Notes: a model not told the origin generated them from the sequence alone. 64,000 bases of DNA from Pyxidicoccus trucidator (GCF_010894435.1 NZ_JAAIXZ010000005.1:124001-188000), one strand, 5' to 3'; numbered from the stretch's first letter, positions 9,110 to 19,521 are shown. Numbers and translations are program-made.

Positions 9110-10213
9110 ATGAGGCGCACCGTGTCCACCGGCCCCATCGCCTTCGACGCGACACTCTGGGACGAGCCGACCACCGGCATCGGCCTGTATACCCGTTGTC
9201 TTGCCTCCGCCCTGGAAGGACTGGGCGTGCGCCTGGAGAAGCTGGGCGCGCACGGCTCCGGCGAGCACCCCCGAGGTGACGCGGGTCGCACCGCGTGGAC
9301 GCTCGGCCGGCTGCCGCGGGTGCTCCAGCACACGGGCGCGCCGCTGTACCACGCGCACGGCAACTTCAACCTCCCGCTCACCCGCGTGCCCGGCACGGCC
9401 TACGTGCTCACGGTGCATGACCTGATTCCGCTGCTGATGCGGGACACCGTGTCCAACGCCTTCCGCTGGCAGTTCCGCCTGTGGCTGGCGCGCAGCGTGG
9501 CGCTGGCGGACCGGGTGGTGTGCGTGAGCGAGCGCACCCGGCAGGATTTGCTGGCCCGCCTCCCTGAGGCGGAAGCGCGCACCGTGGTGGTGCCCAACGG
9601 CGTGGACCACGTCGACGTGCCGGTGCTGGACTCCACCAGCGTGGACTTCCTGCGCGCGCTGTCGCTGCCGAAGGACTACGTGCTCTACGCGGGCTCGCTG
9701 GACGCGCGGAAGAACGTGGACCTGGTGCTGGATGCCATGGAGCGGCTGCGCACGCGCGGCCGGCCGGTGTCGCTGGTGCTGGCGGGGCAGAGCTGGTTCG
9801 GCTCCGGCCGCGTGGAGAAGCGCATCGCCCGGCTGCGCTCGGAGGGGTACGACGTGCGCTCGCTCGGCTACCAGGCCGACCCCGTGTTCTACGAGCTGAT
9901 GCGCCGCGCGGCCGTGTTCGTGTTCCCCTCGCGCTATGAGGGCTTCGGCCTGCCTCCGCTGGAGGCCATGCGCCTGGGCACGCCCACCATCGTCTCCAAC
10001 GCGGGCTCGCTCCCGGAGGTCTGCGGCGACGCGGCGCTGGCGGTGGGGCCGGACGACGCGGAGGGGCTGGCCCAGGCCATCGACCGGCTGCTGCGCTCGC
10101 CGGAGGAGCGGAGGGCCCTGGCGGAAAAGGGGAAGGCCCGCGCCGCGGAGTTCACCTGGAAGCGGACCGCCGAGGGCACCCTGGCGGCGTACGAGGCCGC
10201 GCTTCGGCGTTAG
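9110..10213 (+). CDS. GT4 family glycosyltransferase
   Basis: This 367-aa enzyme contains a GT4 domain: TGIGLYTRCLASAL at the N-terminus, LTVHDLIPLLMRD, VVCVSERTRQDLL, VVPNGVDHV, VLYAGSLDARKNVDLVLDAM and FVFPSRYEGFGLPPLEAM (E-x7-E). The ATG at 9110 is preferred over the in-frame ATG at 9056, because the latter would overlap the divergent glycosyltransferase start; only 29 bp separate the two starts. A GTG at 9122 is a possible alternative. Likely part of the same surface-glycan pathway. Confidence 0.9.
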   Translation: MRRTVSTGPIAFDATLWDEPTTGIGLYTRCLASALEGLGVRLEKLGAHGSGEHPRGDAGRTAWTLGRLPRVLQHTGAPLYHAHGNFNLPLTRVPGTAYVLTVHDLIPLLMRDTVSNAFRWQFRLWLARSVALADRVVCVSERTRQDLLARLPEAEARTVVVPNGVDHVDVPVLDSTSVDFLRALSLPKDYVLYAGSLDARKNVDLVLDAMERLRTRGRPVSLVLAGQSWFGSGRVEKRIARLRSEGYDVRSLGYQADPVFYELMRRAAVFVFPSRYEGFGLPPLEAMRLGTPTIVSNAGSLPEVCGDAALAVGPDDAEGLAQAIDRLLRSPEERRALAEKGKARAAEFTWKRTAEGTLAAYEAALRR

Positions 10214-10227
10214 CGGAGGAAGACACG

Positions 10228-10740
10228 ATGCGAAAGCTCATCTGGACTGGCGTGGTGCTGTGCGGGCTTCTGGGCGGGTGCGCGAGCACGCCGGAGCGGA
10301 CGGAGGAGCCCGCGCCGACCCAGCCCGAGTTCCAGCCCGGCGAGTCTCCCAAGAACACGACGTCCGAGGAGGGCAAGGCGCCCATCCAGCAGCTCGTCAT
10401 CGGGCAGCAGCTCGCGCCGAAGGACTCCGTCAACATCGAGGGCTTCCGCGCGTTCCGCGATGTGATGGACGTGAGCGTGACGCACGGGGGCGGCTGCAAG
10501 GAGCACACGTACACGCTCGCGTGGGACGGAGAGTTCCAGGGGGGGACGGACGGCACTCCGGTGGCGAACCTCGTGCTGGTGCACGATGGGAACGAGGACC
10601 GCTGCAAGGCCATTGTCATGGCCACGCCGCGCTTCGACCTGAAGCCCATCTCCCAGCGCTTCCGCGAGAAGTACGGCAAGGCCACTGGCGCGGTGGACCT
10701 GGCCCTGGAAGGCCAGCCCACCGTGCGCTACGAGTTCTGA
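10228..10740 (+). CDS. Small lipoprotein, hypothetical
   Basis: A 170-aa protein with a lipoprotein signal (MRKLIWTGVVLCGLLGGC; lipobox LLGGC, Cys at residue 18), a Pro/Glu/Thr-rich linker, and then a compact domain with two further cysteines (GGCKEHTY about residue 91, DRCKAI about residue 125) that could form a disulfide. GGAGGAA just upstream of the ATG is a good ribosome site. It follows the glycosyltransferase by 14 bp. The family is not recognised. Confidence 0.8.
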   Translation: MRKLIWTGVVLCGLLGGCASTPERTEEPAPTQPEFQPGESPKNTTSEEGKAPIQQLVIGQQLAPKDSVNIEGFRAFRDVMDVSVTHGGGCKEHTYTLAWDGEFQGGTDGTPVANLVLVHDGNEDRCKAIVMATPRFDLKPISQRFREKYGKATGAVDLALEGQPTVRYEF

Positions 10741-10750
10741 GCGGCGCGAG

Positions 10751-11269
10751 TCAGCGCGCGGGGCGGGCCTCCGTGACGCCCTCCGCGAGCAGGTCCTCAC
10801 GCAGCTTCGTGAGCACCTTGCCCAGCAGGTTCAGCCCCCGCCACTTCGACGGGTCCTGGATGCGAGGGTCCTCCGCGCCCAGGCCCACGCCCCAGATGCG
10901 GTCCAGCGGACTGGCCTCCACCAGCTCCGTGCCCTTCGTGGCCAGCAGCGTCTCCAGGAGCTGCGCGTGCTGGGTGAACTTGGCGCGGTTGCCCTCGTAG
11001 ACGATGCGCTCCCGCTCGCGCTCCCACAGCGCGGCGTCGAAGTTACGCACCTTGCGCCCCAGCGCCTTGTGCGTCTTCGGCGAGGCGGACTTCAGGATGC
11101 TCGCCAGCACCTCCGCGTCTCCGAAGAGGCGCGCCTTGCCCGCCATCATGTACTGCTCCGCGCACATGTAGCGGACGCCATCCACGACGAAGTCCGAGCG
11201 GTGCCACTGCGAAAAGGGGGACTCCTCACGCCAGAAGAACGTGAACCCGCGCTGCTCCGTTCCAGCCAT
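10751..11269 (-). CDS. NADAR (YbiA-like) family N-glycosidase
   Basis: A 172-aa protein matching the NADAR/YbiA family: FTFFWREESPFSQWHRSDF, then MCAEQYMMAGKARLFGD (the conserved EQYM block), KALGRKVRNFD, WERERERIVYEGNRAKF, and IWGVGLGAEDP followed by GLNLLGKVL. Family members remove ADP-ribose from nucleic acid or hydrolyse damaged riboflavin-pathway intermediates; which applies here is not decidable. The ATG at 11269 (MAGTEQRGF) is preferred over one 30 bp upstream. It converges with the lipoprotein gene. Confidence 0.88.
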   Translation of the reverse strand: MAGTEQRGFTFFWREESPFSQWHRSDFVVDGVRYMCAEQYMMAGKARLFGDAEVLASILKSASPKTHKALGRKVRNFDAALWERERERIVYEGNRAKFTQHAQLLETLLATKGTELVEASPLDRIWGVGLGAEDPRIQDPSKWRGLNLLGKVLTKLREDLLAEGVTEARPAR

Positions 11270-11385
11270 GTGTCGTGTCTCCTGCTTGGTGTGGAGCATA
11301 CACTAACGTTCCGGGCGCGCGAGCCTGACAAGGGGACTACACTGTCCCTCCGTACCGGACCGCCCAGGTCCCGGCTCTCGCCCTC

Positions 11386-12111
11386 ATGAAACTCCCCGAC
11401 GCCCAGTCCCTGCTGGAACGCTGCTTCGCCGGCATGCCGGAAGGCGCGCCCCGACTCTCCGAGCCTGGAGACCCGCGCTTCACGCTGCGCCAGAGCGCCG
11501 TGTGGCTGGAGTACCGCTGGTACGCCCACGCACGCGGCCTGGCGGAGGTGTTCCTCAAGTGGGGGCGCGTCCCGCTGGCGCAGAGCGCAGGGGCGGAGGC
11601 GACGGTGCTGCGCGTCCACCTGCTCGGCACCTCGGCGGAATTGGCGGGGCGGGCGCAGCGGCTGCTCGAAGGGGGCACGCCTTCCAGGGACCGCATCCTC
11701 GACCTCATCGGCGATGACGGCCTTCAGCGCGAGTGCGTCTCCTTCGGGAAGACGACTGTCACCGTGGAGCACTGGGAGCGGCCCGGCCCGAGCCCCCTGC
11801 TGGACGACGCGCGCTTCCAGTCGCTCGCGGCGACGCTGGAGGACGCGGGCTCCACGAACGAGGAGCGCCATGAGGCCGTGCAGCGGCTCGCCGCCGAGCG
11901 CAGCCCGCGCGTGGTGGAGGCCCTCGTCGCGCTGGTGGCGCGCAAGCCCTCGCTGATGGCGCTGCGCGTGCTGTCCGAGTGGGGCGTGGTACGGGCCCGG
12001 GACGCGCTCCAGCGGGACCTGGCCGCCGTCCGGCCTGACAACCCGGCGGACCTCTGGGCCCTCACCGCCCTGGACCGCCGCCTCGAAGCCTGGCAGGCGC
12101 TGGACGTCTGA
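11386..12111 (+). CDS. Hypothetical cytosolic protein with HEAT-like C-terminus
   Basis: A 241-aa protein with no signal peptide. The N-terminal 140 residues are not recognised. The C-terminal part (about 150-235) has paired helices resembling HEAT repeats (ERHEAVQRLAAERSPRVVEALVALVARKPSLMALRVLSEWGVVRARDALQ split over two repeats). It is probably a protein-interaction protein. It stands alone between divergent NADAR and convergent DUF998 genes, and codon use is normal for the genome. Confidence 0.75.
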   Translation: MKLPDAQSLLERCFAGMPEGAPRLSEPGDPRFTLRQSAVWLEYRWYAHARGLAEVFLKWGRVPLAQSAGAEATVLRVHLLGTSAELAGRAQRLLEGGTPSRDRILDLIGDDGLQRECVSFGKTTVTVEHWERPGPSPLLDDARFQSLAATLEDAGSTNEERHEAVQRLAAERSPRVVEALVALVARKPSLMALRVLSEWGVVRARDALQRDLAAVRPDNPADLWALTALDRRLEAWQALDV

Positions 12112-12134
12112 GCTCGCCCTGGCTGAGGCGGGTC

Positions 12135-12740
12135 TCAGGAGGCCAGCACCAGCCACCCGCCCACCAGCAACATCCAACCGAACACCATCGCCTCCATGAC
12201 GCGCTGGACGAGCCCGCGCACGGGCGACTCGAACGACAGCACGAAGATGCCGGCGAGGACCGCTTTCCCAAGCGTGGCCGTGACGGTGGCGAGGTCCGAC
12301 AGCGACGCCAGGTCCTCGAAGGCGCGCCCGAGCTCAATCAAGCCGGCTCCCGCGCCGAAGTAGCCGGCCGCGCCGCCGAGGTTGTGAAGCTGGTTCCGCC
12401 AGGTTCCCCAGAACGGTGCTCCGACGTCACACGGAAACACCGCGGCGCCCACGTAGCTCACGCCCAGCAGGGAGAGCAGCACGAGGCCCGTCCCTGCATC
12501 CTCGGGCAGCCGGGAACCCAGCAGCGCCGCGAACACCCAGACCGCGAGGCCAAGGGGCGCGAACGCGAGCCAGGCCACCCGCCTCGCGTCGGGAGCCCCT
12601 GTCTCCCCCAGCTCGCTAATCGTGTGCCGCAGGTGGCTGTAGCCGGGGCGACGGCGAGCGAACCACCACGGGGGCACGGCGGCGAGCAGCCCGGCGAGGA
12701 CCGCCGCCAGCAGGACCCAGAGGTTCATCCTCCAGCGCAT
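12135..12740 (-). CDS. DUF998 family membrane protein
   Basis: A 201-aa protein with about six hydrophobic segments and DUF998 hallmarks: YSHLRHTISELGETGAPDAR after the first membrane segment, then VFPCDVGAPFWGT and NQLHNLGG. The biochemical role of DUF998 is not established. It ends 23 bp from the convergent HEAT-like gene. Confidence 0.85.
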   Translation of the reverse strand: MRWRMNLWVLLAAVLAGLLAAVPPWWFARRRPGYSHLRHTISELGETGAPDARRVAWLAFAPLGLAVWVFAALLGSRLPEDAGTGLVLLSLLGVSYVGAAVFPCDVGAPFWGTWRNQLHNLGGAAGYFGAGAGLIELGRAFEDLASLSDLATVTATLGKAVLAGIFVLSFESPVRGLVQRVMEAMVFGWMLLVGGWLVLAS

Positions 12741-12885
12741 AAGCGCGTGGCCCGCACGGAGAAAGCCGGCGCCACGCGCGGCCCGGGAGCACTCAGTGCC
12801 CGTGGGTTGAGTCGGAGCCGTTGCTACGTCGCCCCCGGGGAGTCGGCCACTCGCGGGCCGGTTCGGCCGAGCGCTTCACACCCTC

Positions 12886-13545
12886 TCAGCCCTCGTCGTG
12901 GATGAACTTGTAGTGGCCCTGCGTCACCCGGGAGCGCCACACGGACTTGACGGTGGGCACGTCCACCAGCCGGTAGCCCCGCTGCAGGAGCTGGAGGGAC
13001 TGGTAGACGTCCGAGTTCCAGTGGGCGTATTCGCCATCAGGGAATGGGTGCTGCGCCAGCACGCCGGTCCTCGCGGCGAAGAGGCCTCCCTGGATGTGGA
13101 GGTGCGGCAGCGAGTTCGGGAAGCCCAGCTTGGACGGCGGGCCGCTCGGGGCGTGGGTGCCGGTGAGGGCCACCTTGCCCGTGGTGTCGTTCACCAGCGG
13201 CGCGAGGAGGTCCCACAGCCACGTCGGGTCCACCATCCGCCCGTGGTTGGCGCAGACGTAGAGCAGGAACGGGTGCGCCGCGGCCTTCACCGCGAGGTTC
13301 AGGGCCGGGCCGTAGTAGAGGTTGCGGCCTTCGTTCCAGAGGTACTTCGCGGGGACGACGCCATTCTCGCGCACCGCCTCCGCCAGCCTCGGCTGCGGCT
13401 TCGCGCTGTTGTCGACCACCAGCAACTCGGCGTCGAGGGCGCTCCGGTACAGCAACAGGGACGGCATGAGGTCGCGCATCAGGCGCGTCAGCGCCCGGTC
13501 CTCGTTGTCGTAAGCGACCATCACCACCGTGACGCCCGGCTTCAC
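12886..13545 (-). CDS. GT2-like glycosyltransferase
   Basis: A 219-aa protein with a GT-A core: VTVVMVAYDNEDRALT, ELLVVDNSAKPQP, a GPALNLAVKAA helix and a degenerate DxD region (YVCANHGRMVDPTW). IQGGLFAARTGVL and HWNSDVYQSLQLLQRGYRLVDVP are the usual acceptor-side motifs. The start is chosen as the GTG at 13545 because it overlaps the stop of the upstream methyltransferase (GTGA); an upstream ATG at 13635 would overlap that gene by 94 bp. It is likely coupled with the methyltransferase for glycan synthesis. Confidence 0.85.
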   Translation of the reverse strand: MKPGVTVVMVAYDNEDRALTRLMRDLMPSLLLYRSALDAELLVVDNSAKPQPRLAEAVRENGVVPAKYLWNEGRNLYYGPALNLAVKAAAHPFLLYVCANHGRMVDPTWLWDLLAPLVNDTTGKVALTGTHAPSGPPSKLGFPNSLPHLHIQGGLFAARTGVLAQHPFPDGEYAHWNSDVYQSLQLLQRGYRLVDVPTVKSVWRSRVTQGHYKFIHDEG

Positions 13546-14069
13546 GTCCCGGGCCCCAACTTCACCGCGAGGGCGTAGATGTCCCCGGGTGTGGAAGCCG
13601 TGTCGATCATCGCGAAGCCGAACGGCGCCAGCCACTGCCGGAGCTGCTCGCGGTTGACGTTGCGGTAGTACTCACCGGGCCGCAGCCCCTGGCCGTCCAC
13701 CGCCGAGTGGGGCGTGCGCCCGACACCCGCGGCCGTGAGGATGAACACCCCGCCCACGTGGAGCAGGGCCAGGGCGTTGTGGCAGATGCGCTCGGCCTCG
13801 GGCGTGTGCTCGAGCGTCTCGGTGCAGACGACGGTGTCGAACTGGCGGAAGGGCTCCGGGCGCCAGGTGGCGGCATCCCCGAGGAAGTCCACATTCTCCC
13901 CGTGGGCGATGTCCACGCCGACGTACTCCGAGCCGGGGAACAGCGGGCGGATGGAGCCGGAGTAGGGCCAGTTCCCCGCCACCGTCCGGCTCCCGAGCTC
14001 CAGGACCTGCTTGCGTGGCTCGAGCTGCGTGACAACCCGGGCCACGAACTTGTAGGCGCCTTCGTGCAT
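13542..14069 (-). CDS. SAM-dependent methyltransferase
   Basis: A short 175-aa class I methyltransferase: VLELGSRTVAGNWPYSG (motif I, modified), YVGVDIAHGENVDF (acidic loop), FDTVVCTETLEHTPEAERI and HVGGVFILTAAG. It begins MHEGAYKFV. It is coupled to the downstream GT2 gene by a 4-bp overlap. The adjacent gmd-rmd pair suggests a deoxysugar or glycan substrate, which is inference. Confidence 0.85.
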   Translation of the reverse strand: MHEGAYKFVARVVTQLEPRKQVLELGSRTVAGNWPYSGSIRPLFPGSEYVGVDIAHGENVDFLGDAATWRPEPFRQFDTVVCTETLEHTPEAERICHNALALLHVGGVFILTAAGVGRTPHSAVDGQGLRPGEYYRNVNREQLRQWLAPFGFAMIDTASTPGDIYALAVKLGPGT

Positions 14070-14112
14070 CCCCCTGGAATATCAGAAGGGGGCCACGGGG
14101 CTCCACGCGGCG

Positions 14113-15042
14113 TCAGCCGGCGCGGGCCGGCACCTTGGGGCCGAGCACGTCGCGCAGCGCGTCCGTCACCGTCAGCTTCGGCGTCCAGCCCAGCGCCCGC
14201 AGCTTGTCCGGCGCGCCGACGAGGCTCGGGATGTCCGAGGGCCTCAGCCGCGCCGGGTCCAGCTCAATCCGCGCATTCACCCCGGCCAGCGCCAGCATCT
14301 CCTCCAGCAGGCTGCGGATGGTGCGGCCCTCGCCGCTGCAGATGTTGTAGGCCTGCCCAGCCTCGCCCTTCAGCAGCAGCAGGCGGTACGCCTCCACCAC
14401 GTCGCGGACGTGGGAGAAGTCGCGCACGGCCTCCAGGTTGCCGGTGCGCAGCACCGGGTCCACCGTGCCCAGGCCGATGGCGCGAATCTGCGACGCGAAG
14501 GAGGGCACCACGAAGGTGGGGTCCTGTCCCGCGCCCAGGTGGTTGAAGGGTCGGGCCATCATCACCTCCAGCCCGTAGCTGCGGTGGAACTGCACCCCCG
14601 CCAGCTCCGCCGCGGACTTGGAGGCCGCGTAGGGGCTCAGCGGCACCGCGGGCGTGGTCTCGTCGGCGCGCGTGCCCTCGGGCACCGGGCCGTACACCTC
14701 GCCCGAGCCCACCAGCACCACCCGCGTCTTCGGAGCGGTGTCGCGCAGTGCCGTGAGCAGGTGCACCACCCCCATCGTGTTCACCGCGAACACGCGCGAG
14801 GGGTTGTTGTGGCTCTTGGCCACCGAGCTGAAGCCCGCGAGGTGGATGACCCCCTCGGGCTTCGCCTCGGCGACGGCGGCCTTCATCGCCGCCTCGTTGG
14901 ACACGTCGAAGTGGAGGGCGCTGCTGTTGATGCCCTCCCCGCGAGGCCCATGCGCCTCCACCACGTCGTCACCGGCCGCGCGCAGCATGGCGCACAGGTG
15001 CCGGCCGACGAAGCCGTCCGCTCCGGTGACGAGGATGCGCAT
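14113..15042 (-). CDS. rmd: GDP-6-deoxy-D-mannose reductase (NAD-dependent epimerase/dehydratase fold)
   Basis: A 309-aa SDR-extended enzyme. The N-terminal Rossmann motif VTGADGFVGRHL, the active-site YAASK (Tyr-x3-Lys) preceded by a GSGEVYG serine region, and MARPFNHLGAGQ match RmlD/Rmd-like reductases. It begins directly after the gmd stop (TAGATG), so the pair forms the two steps GDP-mannose to GDP-4-keto-6-deoxymannose to GDP-D-rhamnose in the cytosol. A GDP-fucose-type reductase is less likely because this protein lacks the longer epimerase features. Confidence 0.85.
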   Translation of the reverse strand: MRILVTGADGFVGRHLCAMLRAAGDDVVEAHGPRGEGINSSALHFDVSNEAAMKAAVAEAKPEGVIHLAGFSSVAKSHNNPSRVFAVNTMGVVHLLTALRDTAPKTRVVLVGSGEVYGPVPEGTRADETTPAVPLSPYAASKSAAELAGVQFHRSYGLEVMMARPFNHLGAGQDPTFVVPSFASQIRAIGLGTVDPVLRTGNLEAVRDFSHVRDVVEAYRLLLLKGEAGQAYNICSGEGRTIRSLLEEMLALAGVNARIELDPARLRPSDIPSLVGAPDKLRALGWTPKLTVTDALRDVLGPKVPARAG

Positions 15043-16026
<984 letters not shown>

Positions 16027-16159
16027 CTATGTTCGCTGGAGGACGCGGGCGTTCTACCCGAGGCTGTTCTTATAGCCAACCGTTCCCACGGACTTCGTAC
16101 TTGAAAGGCACACCTCCCGTGACAAGGTAGGTGCTCCCAAGACGCTCAAGGAGCCAGTC

Positions 16160-17425
16160 ATGCGCAATCCATTTCCCCTGGCCCTGGTGGCGCTGCTCGC
16201 GAGCGCGTCCGTGTCCGGGCAGCCGGTCTCCGTGGTGCCCACTTCGCAGACGGACGTAGAGGTCGCCGCCGGAGCCAATGCCCTTCGGGACGTGGCACTC
16301 TGGGTGAACCCGGATGGAGGCTCGAGCCTCATCTTCACGGCGTACGACAGCGTCAACTCGGGGCTCGTCACCTATGGCCTGAATGGGGACCGGCTGGAGC
16401 TGGAGGCGGACGGGCCCACCCGCGGGCTGGCCGTGCATGACGGCTTTCCGCTGGCCGGGGGCAACCAGACGCTGTTGCTGTCGGCCCAGGCTGGCAGGGT
16501 GATGGCCTACCGGCTCTCCACCCTGGCCTCGGACCGTGTGCAGCCCATCGGTCCCGTGGCCTTCGACGTCTCGGGCTCGGGCCTGCAGTCCGTGGCGCTC
16601 TATCGCAGCGCCGCTTCGGGCCGCTTCTACGCCTTCAGGGCCTCGGAGCGGTTCATCGACCAGTTCGAGCTGAGCGGGGCGGATGGAGGCGTGTCGGGCA
16701 CCCAGGTGCGCAGCATCGACACGCGCGTCGGCACCGCCTTCGGCACCATCGCCGGTCTGACGGCGGACGAGGACACCGGTTCCCTGTTCGCCATGGTGTC
16801 CGGTCAGGGACTCTTGCGCTTCGGCGCCGAGCCCGACGCGGGCAGCGAGGGGCGCGTGGTGGCGGCGGCGGACGGCGGGCAGCTCTCCACGACCATCGGC
16901 CGGGTGGGCCTGTACCGCGCGGGGAGCAGCGAGGGCTACCTCATCGCCGCCGACCGGGACGCGAACGCGTTCGTCGTCTTCGAGCGCCGCTCGCTCGCCT
17001 TCATCGGCGCGTTCCGCGTGGCGTCGAATGCGGACGCCGGCATCCGCGACGCGGTGGACGGACCGCTCGCCCTGTCGGTGACCTCGCTGCCGGTGGGTGC
17101 CACCTTCCCGGATGGCCTCTTCATCGCGCACGACAGCGTGGCCGGCCCGGAGAACCTCAAGCTCGTCTCCTGGCCGGCGGTGGCCAACGCCTTCGACCCG
17201 CCGCTGCGCATCGACACGCGGCAGGACACCGACGGCGGGACGGATGGAGGCACGGGGAGGGACGCCGGTCCCGTGGTGGGCGGGCCTGAGCCGCTTCCCT
17301 CCAACCCCATCACGATTCCCGATGATGGCGACGGGTGCTCCTGCGCCTCGGCTTCCGTTCCCGCGACGGCGCTGCTCGGGCTGCTCGCCCTGGCGATGAC
17401 GGGTCGTCGGCGTCGCCGGAGCTGA
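16160..17425 (+). CDS. Secreted beta-propeller phytase with MYXO-CTERM-like tail
   Basis: A 421-aa protein with a cleavable signal peptide (residues 1-20, ending in SVSG). The middle matches the BPP 3-phytase family: DVALWVNPDGGSSLIFTAYDS, GLAVHDGF, RFYAFRASERFIDQFEL, GLTADEDTGSLF (acidic calcium/phosphate site), LIAADRDANAFVVFER and FPDGLFIAHDS. These enzymes release phosphate from phytate in a calcium-dependent way. The C-terminus has a Ser/Pro-rich linker, a Cys pair (GCSCAS), a hydrophobic helix and RRRRRS, which is a MYXO-CTERM-type sorting signal. AAGGAG 7 bp before the ATG supports the start. Confidence 0.92.
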   Translation: MRNPFPLALVALLASASVSGQPVSVVPTSQTDVEVAAGANALRDVALWVNPDGGSSLIFTAYDSVNSGLVTYGLNGDRLELEADGPTRGLAVHDGFPLAGGNQTLLLSAQAGRVMAYRLSTLASDRVQPIGPVAFDVSGSGLQSVALYRSAASGRFYAFRASERFIDQFELSGADGGVSGTQVRSIDTRVGTAFGTIAGLTADEDTGSLFAMVSGQGLLRFGAEPDAGSEGRVVAAADGGQLSTTIGRVGLYRAGSSEGYLIAADRDANAFVVFERRSLAFIGAFRVASNADAGIRDAVDGPLALSVTSLPVGATFPDGLFIAHDSVAGPENLKLVSWPAVANAFDPPLRIDTRQDTDGGTDGGTGRDAGPVVGGPEPLPSNPITIPDDGDGCSCASASVPATALLGLLALAMTGRRRRRS

Positions 17426-17468
17426 AGGGAGCTGAAGCGCGTTGCCAGGGCACACGGGAGGCGCTGAA

Positions 17469-19295
17469 GTGCGCGCCTCCATGCGTTCCCCGCACCCCGT
17501 CCTCTTCGTCCTGGCGGCCCTCGCCGCTTCCTGCGCCAGCACTCCTCCCACGGCCCCGGCTCCCGAAGCCGGCCCCACCGCGAGCGCCGCGCTGGGCGGG
17601 CCCGTGCGGCTCACCCTGGTGGGCCTCAACGACTTCCACGGCCAGGTGGAGCCCCACCGCACGCCCCTCAAGGACGGGCAGGTGGTGGAGGAGGGTGGGG
17701 CGGCCACCCTGGCGGCCTACGTGGCCCGGCTGCGCCAGGACAACCCGGGCGGGGTGCTGCTGGTGGACGCCGGGGACCTCTTCCAGGGGACGCTGCCGTC
17801 CAACCTCACCGAGGGCGCCGTCGTCATCGACGTGTACAACCACCTGGACGTCGCCGCGGCGGCCATCGGCAACCACGAGTTCGACTACGGGCCCGTGGGC
17901 CCCGGCGCCATGGCGACCCGCCCCGGCGATGACGCGCTGGGGGCCCTGAAGGCCCGCGTCCGCCAGGCCCGCTTCCCGCTGCTGTCCGCCAACCTCCGCG
18001 AGGCGGCCACCGGCCAGCGCCCGGCGTGGACGGGCAATGACGGCACGCGCCTGCTGACGGTGAAGGGCGTGAAGGTGGGCCTCGTGGGGCTCACCACCGA
18101 GGCCACTCCCGACGTCACCAACCCCGCCAACGTGGCCTCGCTGCGCTTCCTTCCGCTGGCGCCCGCCGCGATGGAGGGGGCCCGCTCCCTGCGTGCGCGC
18201 GGCGCGGAGGTGGTGGTGGCCGTGGCGCACGCGGGGGGCAGGTGCCCGGACCTGAAGAACCCACGCGACACGTCCAGCTGTGAGCGGGGGGGCGACGCGG
18301 AAATCCTGACCATGCTGGACGCGCTGCCGCCGGGCACGCTGGACGCGGTGGTGGCGGGGCACACGCACCAGCCCATGGGCCACTTCTTCGGCGGCGTGCC
18401 CGTCATCGAGACGTCCGGTCAGGCGCGCTCGCTGGGCGTGGTGGAGCTGTACGTGGACCCGGCGAGCCGGCGCGTGCTGACGGAGCGCACCCGCATCCAG
18501 GCGGCCATTCCCCTCTGCGCCCAGGTGGACGCGACCCGCGGCACGTGTGACGGGCGCCGCCTGCGGGAGCAGCCCGCGGTGCGCCTGGTGCCGGCCACCT
18601 TCCTGGGAGCGCCCGTGGTGCCGGACGCGGAGGTGACGCGGCTGCTGGCCCCGGCGCTGGCGACCGCGCGCGAAGCCCAGCAGCGCGCGCTGGGCGTCTC
18701 CGCGGCGACGCCCCTGGCGCGCGGCTACACGGCGGAGGGCGCGCTGGGCAACCTCATCGCGGATGCCCTGCGCGAGGCGGCCGGTGCGGACGTGGCGGTG
18801 ATGAACCCCGGCGGCATCCGCGCGGATCTGCCCGCAGGCCCGCTGTCCTTCGGCCAGGTGTACGAGGTGCTGCCCTTCGACAACACCGTGGCGCTGCTCC
18901 AGCTCACCGGCGCGGAGCTGCGGCGCCTGCTGGAGCTGGCCCATGCGTCCGACCGGGGCGCCGTCTTCGCCGTCTCCGGGCTGGAGCTGACGCTGGCGCG
19001 CTGCCCGGGGCCCCAGCGGTTCCAGGGCGCCACCCTGGTGGGTGGCACCGCGCTGGCGCCGGGGAAGACCTACCGGGTGGCGGTGCCGGACTTCCTCGCG
19101 CGGGGGGGCGATGGCGTGGGCCCCGTCACCCGGGCGCTGCCTCCCGAGCGCGTGGACCTCACGCCCGTGCGCGACATGGATTTGCGCGAGGCCGTCATCG
19201 CCTACGGGAAGGCCCGTGGCGGCACCCTCCAGGCACCTCCGCTGGGGCGTGTGCGCTACATGGGTGTCGCGGACTGTCCTGGCGCGTCGCGCTGA
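17469..19295 (+). CDS. 5'-nucleotidase / 2',3'-cyclic phosphodiesterase lipoprotein
   Basis: About 608 aa. A lipoprotein signal (VLFVLAALAASC) is followed by a metallophosphatase domain: LVGLNDFHGQVEP, DAGDLFQGTLPSN, IGNHEFDYG and VAGHTHQPM. A C-terminal substrate domain follows (GNLIADALREA, MNPGGIRADLPAG, PFDNTVALLQLTGAEL). The GTG at 17469 is preferred because GGGAGG lies 7 bp before it; the ATG at 17481 is an alternative that keeps the same lipobox. It lies 43 bp after the phytase gene, so it probably shares its transcript, and together they release phosphate from phytate and nucleotides at the cell surface. Confidence 0.92.
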   Translation: MRASMRSPHPVLFVLAALAASCASTPPTAPAPEAGPTASAALGGPVRLTLVGLNDFHGQVEPHRTPLKDGQVVEEGGAATLAAYVARLRQDNPGGVLLVDAGDLFQGTLPSNLTEGAVVIDVYNHLDVAAAAIGNHEFDYGPVGPGAMATRPGDDALGALKARVRQARFPLLSANLREAATGQRPAWTGNDGTRLLTVKGVKVGLVGLTTEATPDVTNPANVASLRFLPLAPAAMEGARSLRARGAEVVVAVAHAGGRCPDLKNPRDTSSCERGGDAEILTMLDALPPGTLDAVVAGHTHQPMGHFFGGVPVIETSGQARSLGVVELYVDPASRRVLTERTRIQAAIPLCAQVDATRGTCDGRRLREQPAVRLVPATFLGAPVVPDAEVTRLLAPALATAREAQQRALGVSAATPLARGYTAEGALGNLIADALREAAGADVAVMNPGGIRADLPAGPLSFGQVYEVLPFDNTVALLQLTGAELRRLLELAHASDRGAVFAVSGLELTLARCPGPQRFQGATLVGGTALAPGKTYRVAVPDFLARGGDGVGPVTRALPPERVDLTPVRDMDLREAVIAYGKARGGTLQAPPLGRVRYMGVADCPGASR

Positions 19296-19521
19296 GGGAG
19301 CCCGGGCCGAAAATTCAGCTCGGGTGTGATCCGCTGGGACTGAACGAGGAGAGCCAACCCGGCGAAAGATCAGCGGAAACGCGCCAGGGCCCGATTTTTC
19401 GGCCTTGGATCAGTTTTCAACGGGAGGAAGAGTCCCTAGTCTAGGGCAGGCGAGCGCTTGAACCGAGGTGGCCCTTGGCTGGGCCTGCGAGTGCGGGCGC
19501 GCGTGAGTGGGAGGGACCGAC

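Noticed and set aside
6846..9113. Plus-strand frame of 755 codons over the GT4 fusion
   Set aside because: Antisense shadow with His/Arg/Gln-rich composition.
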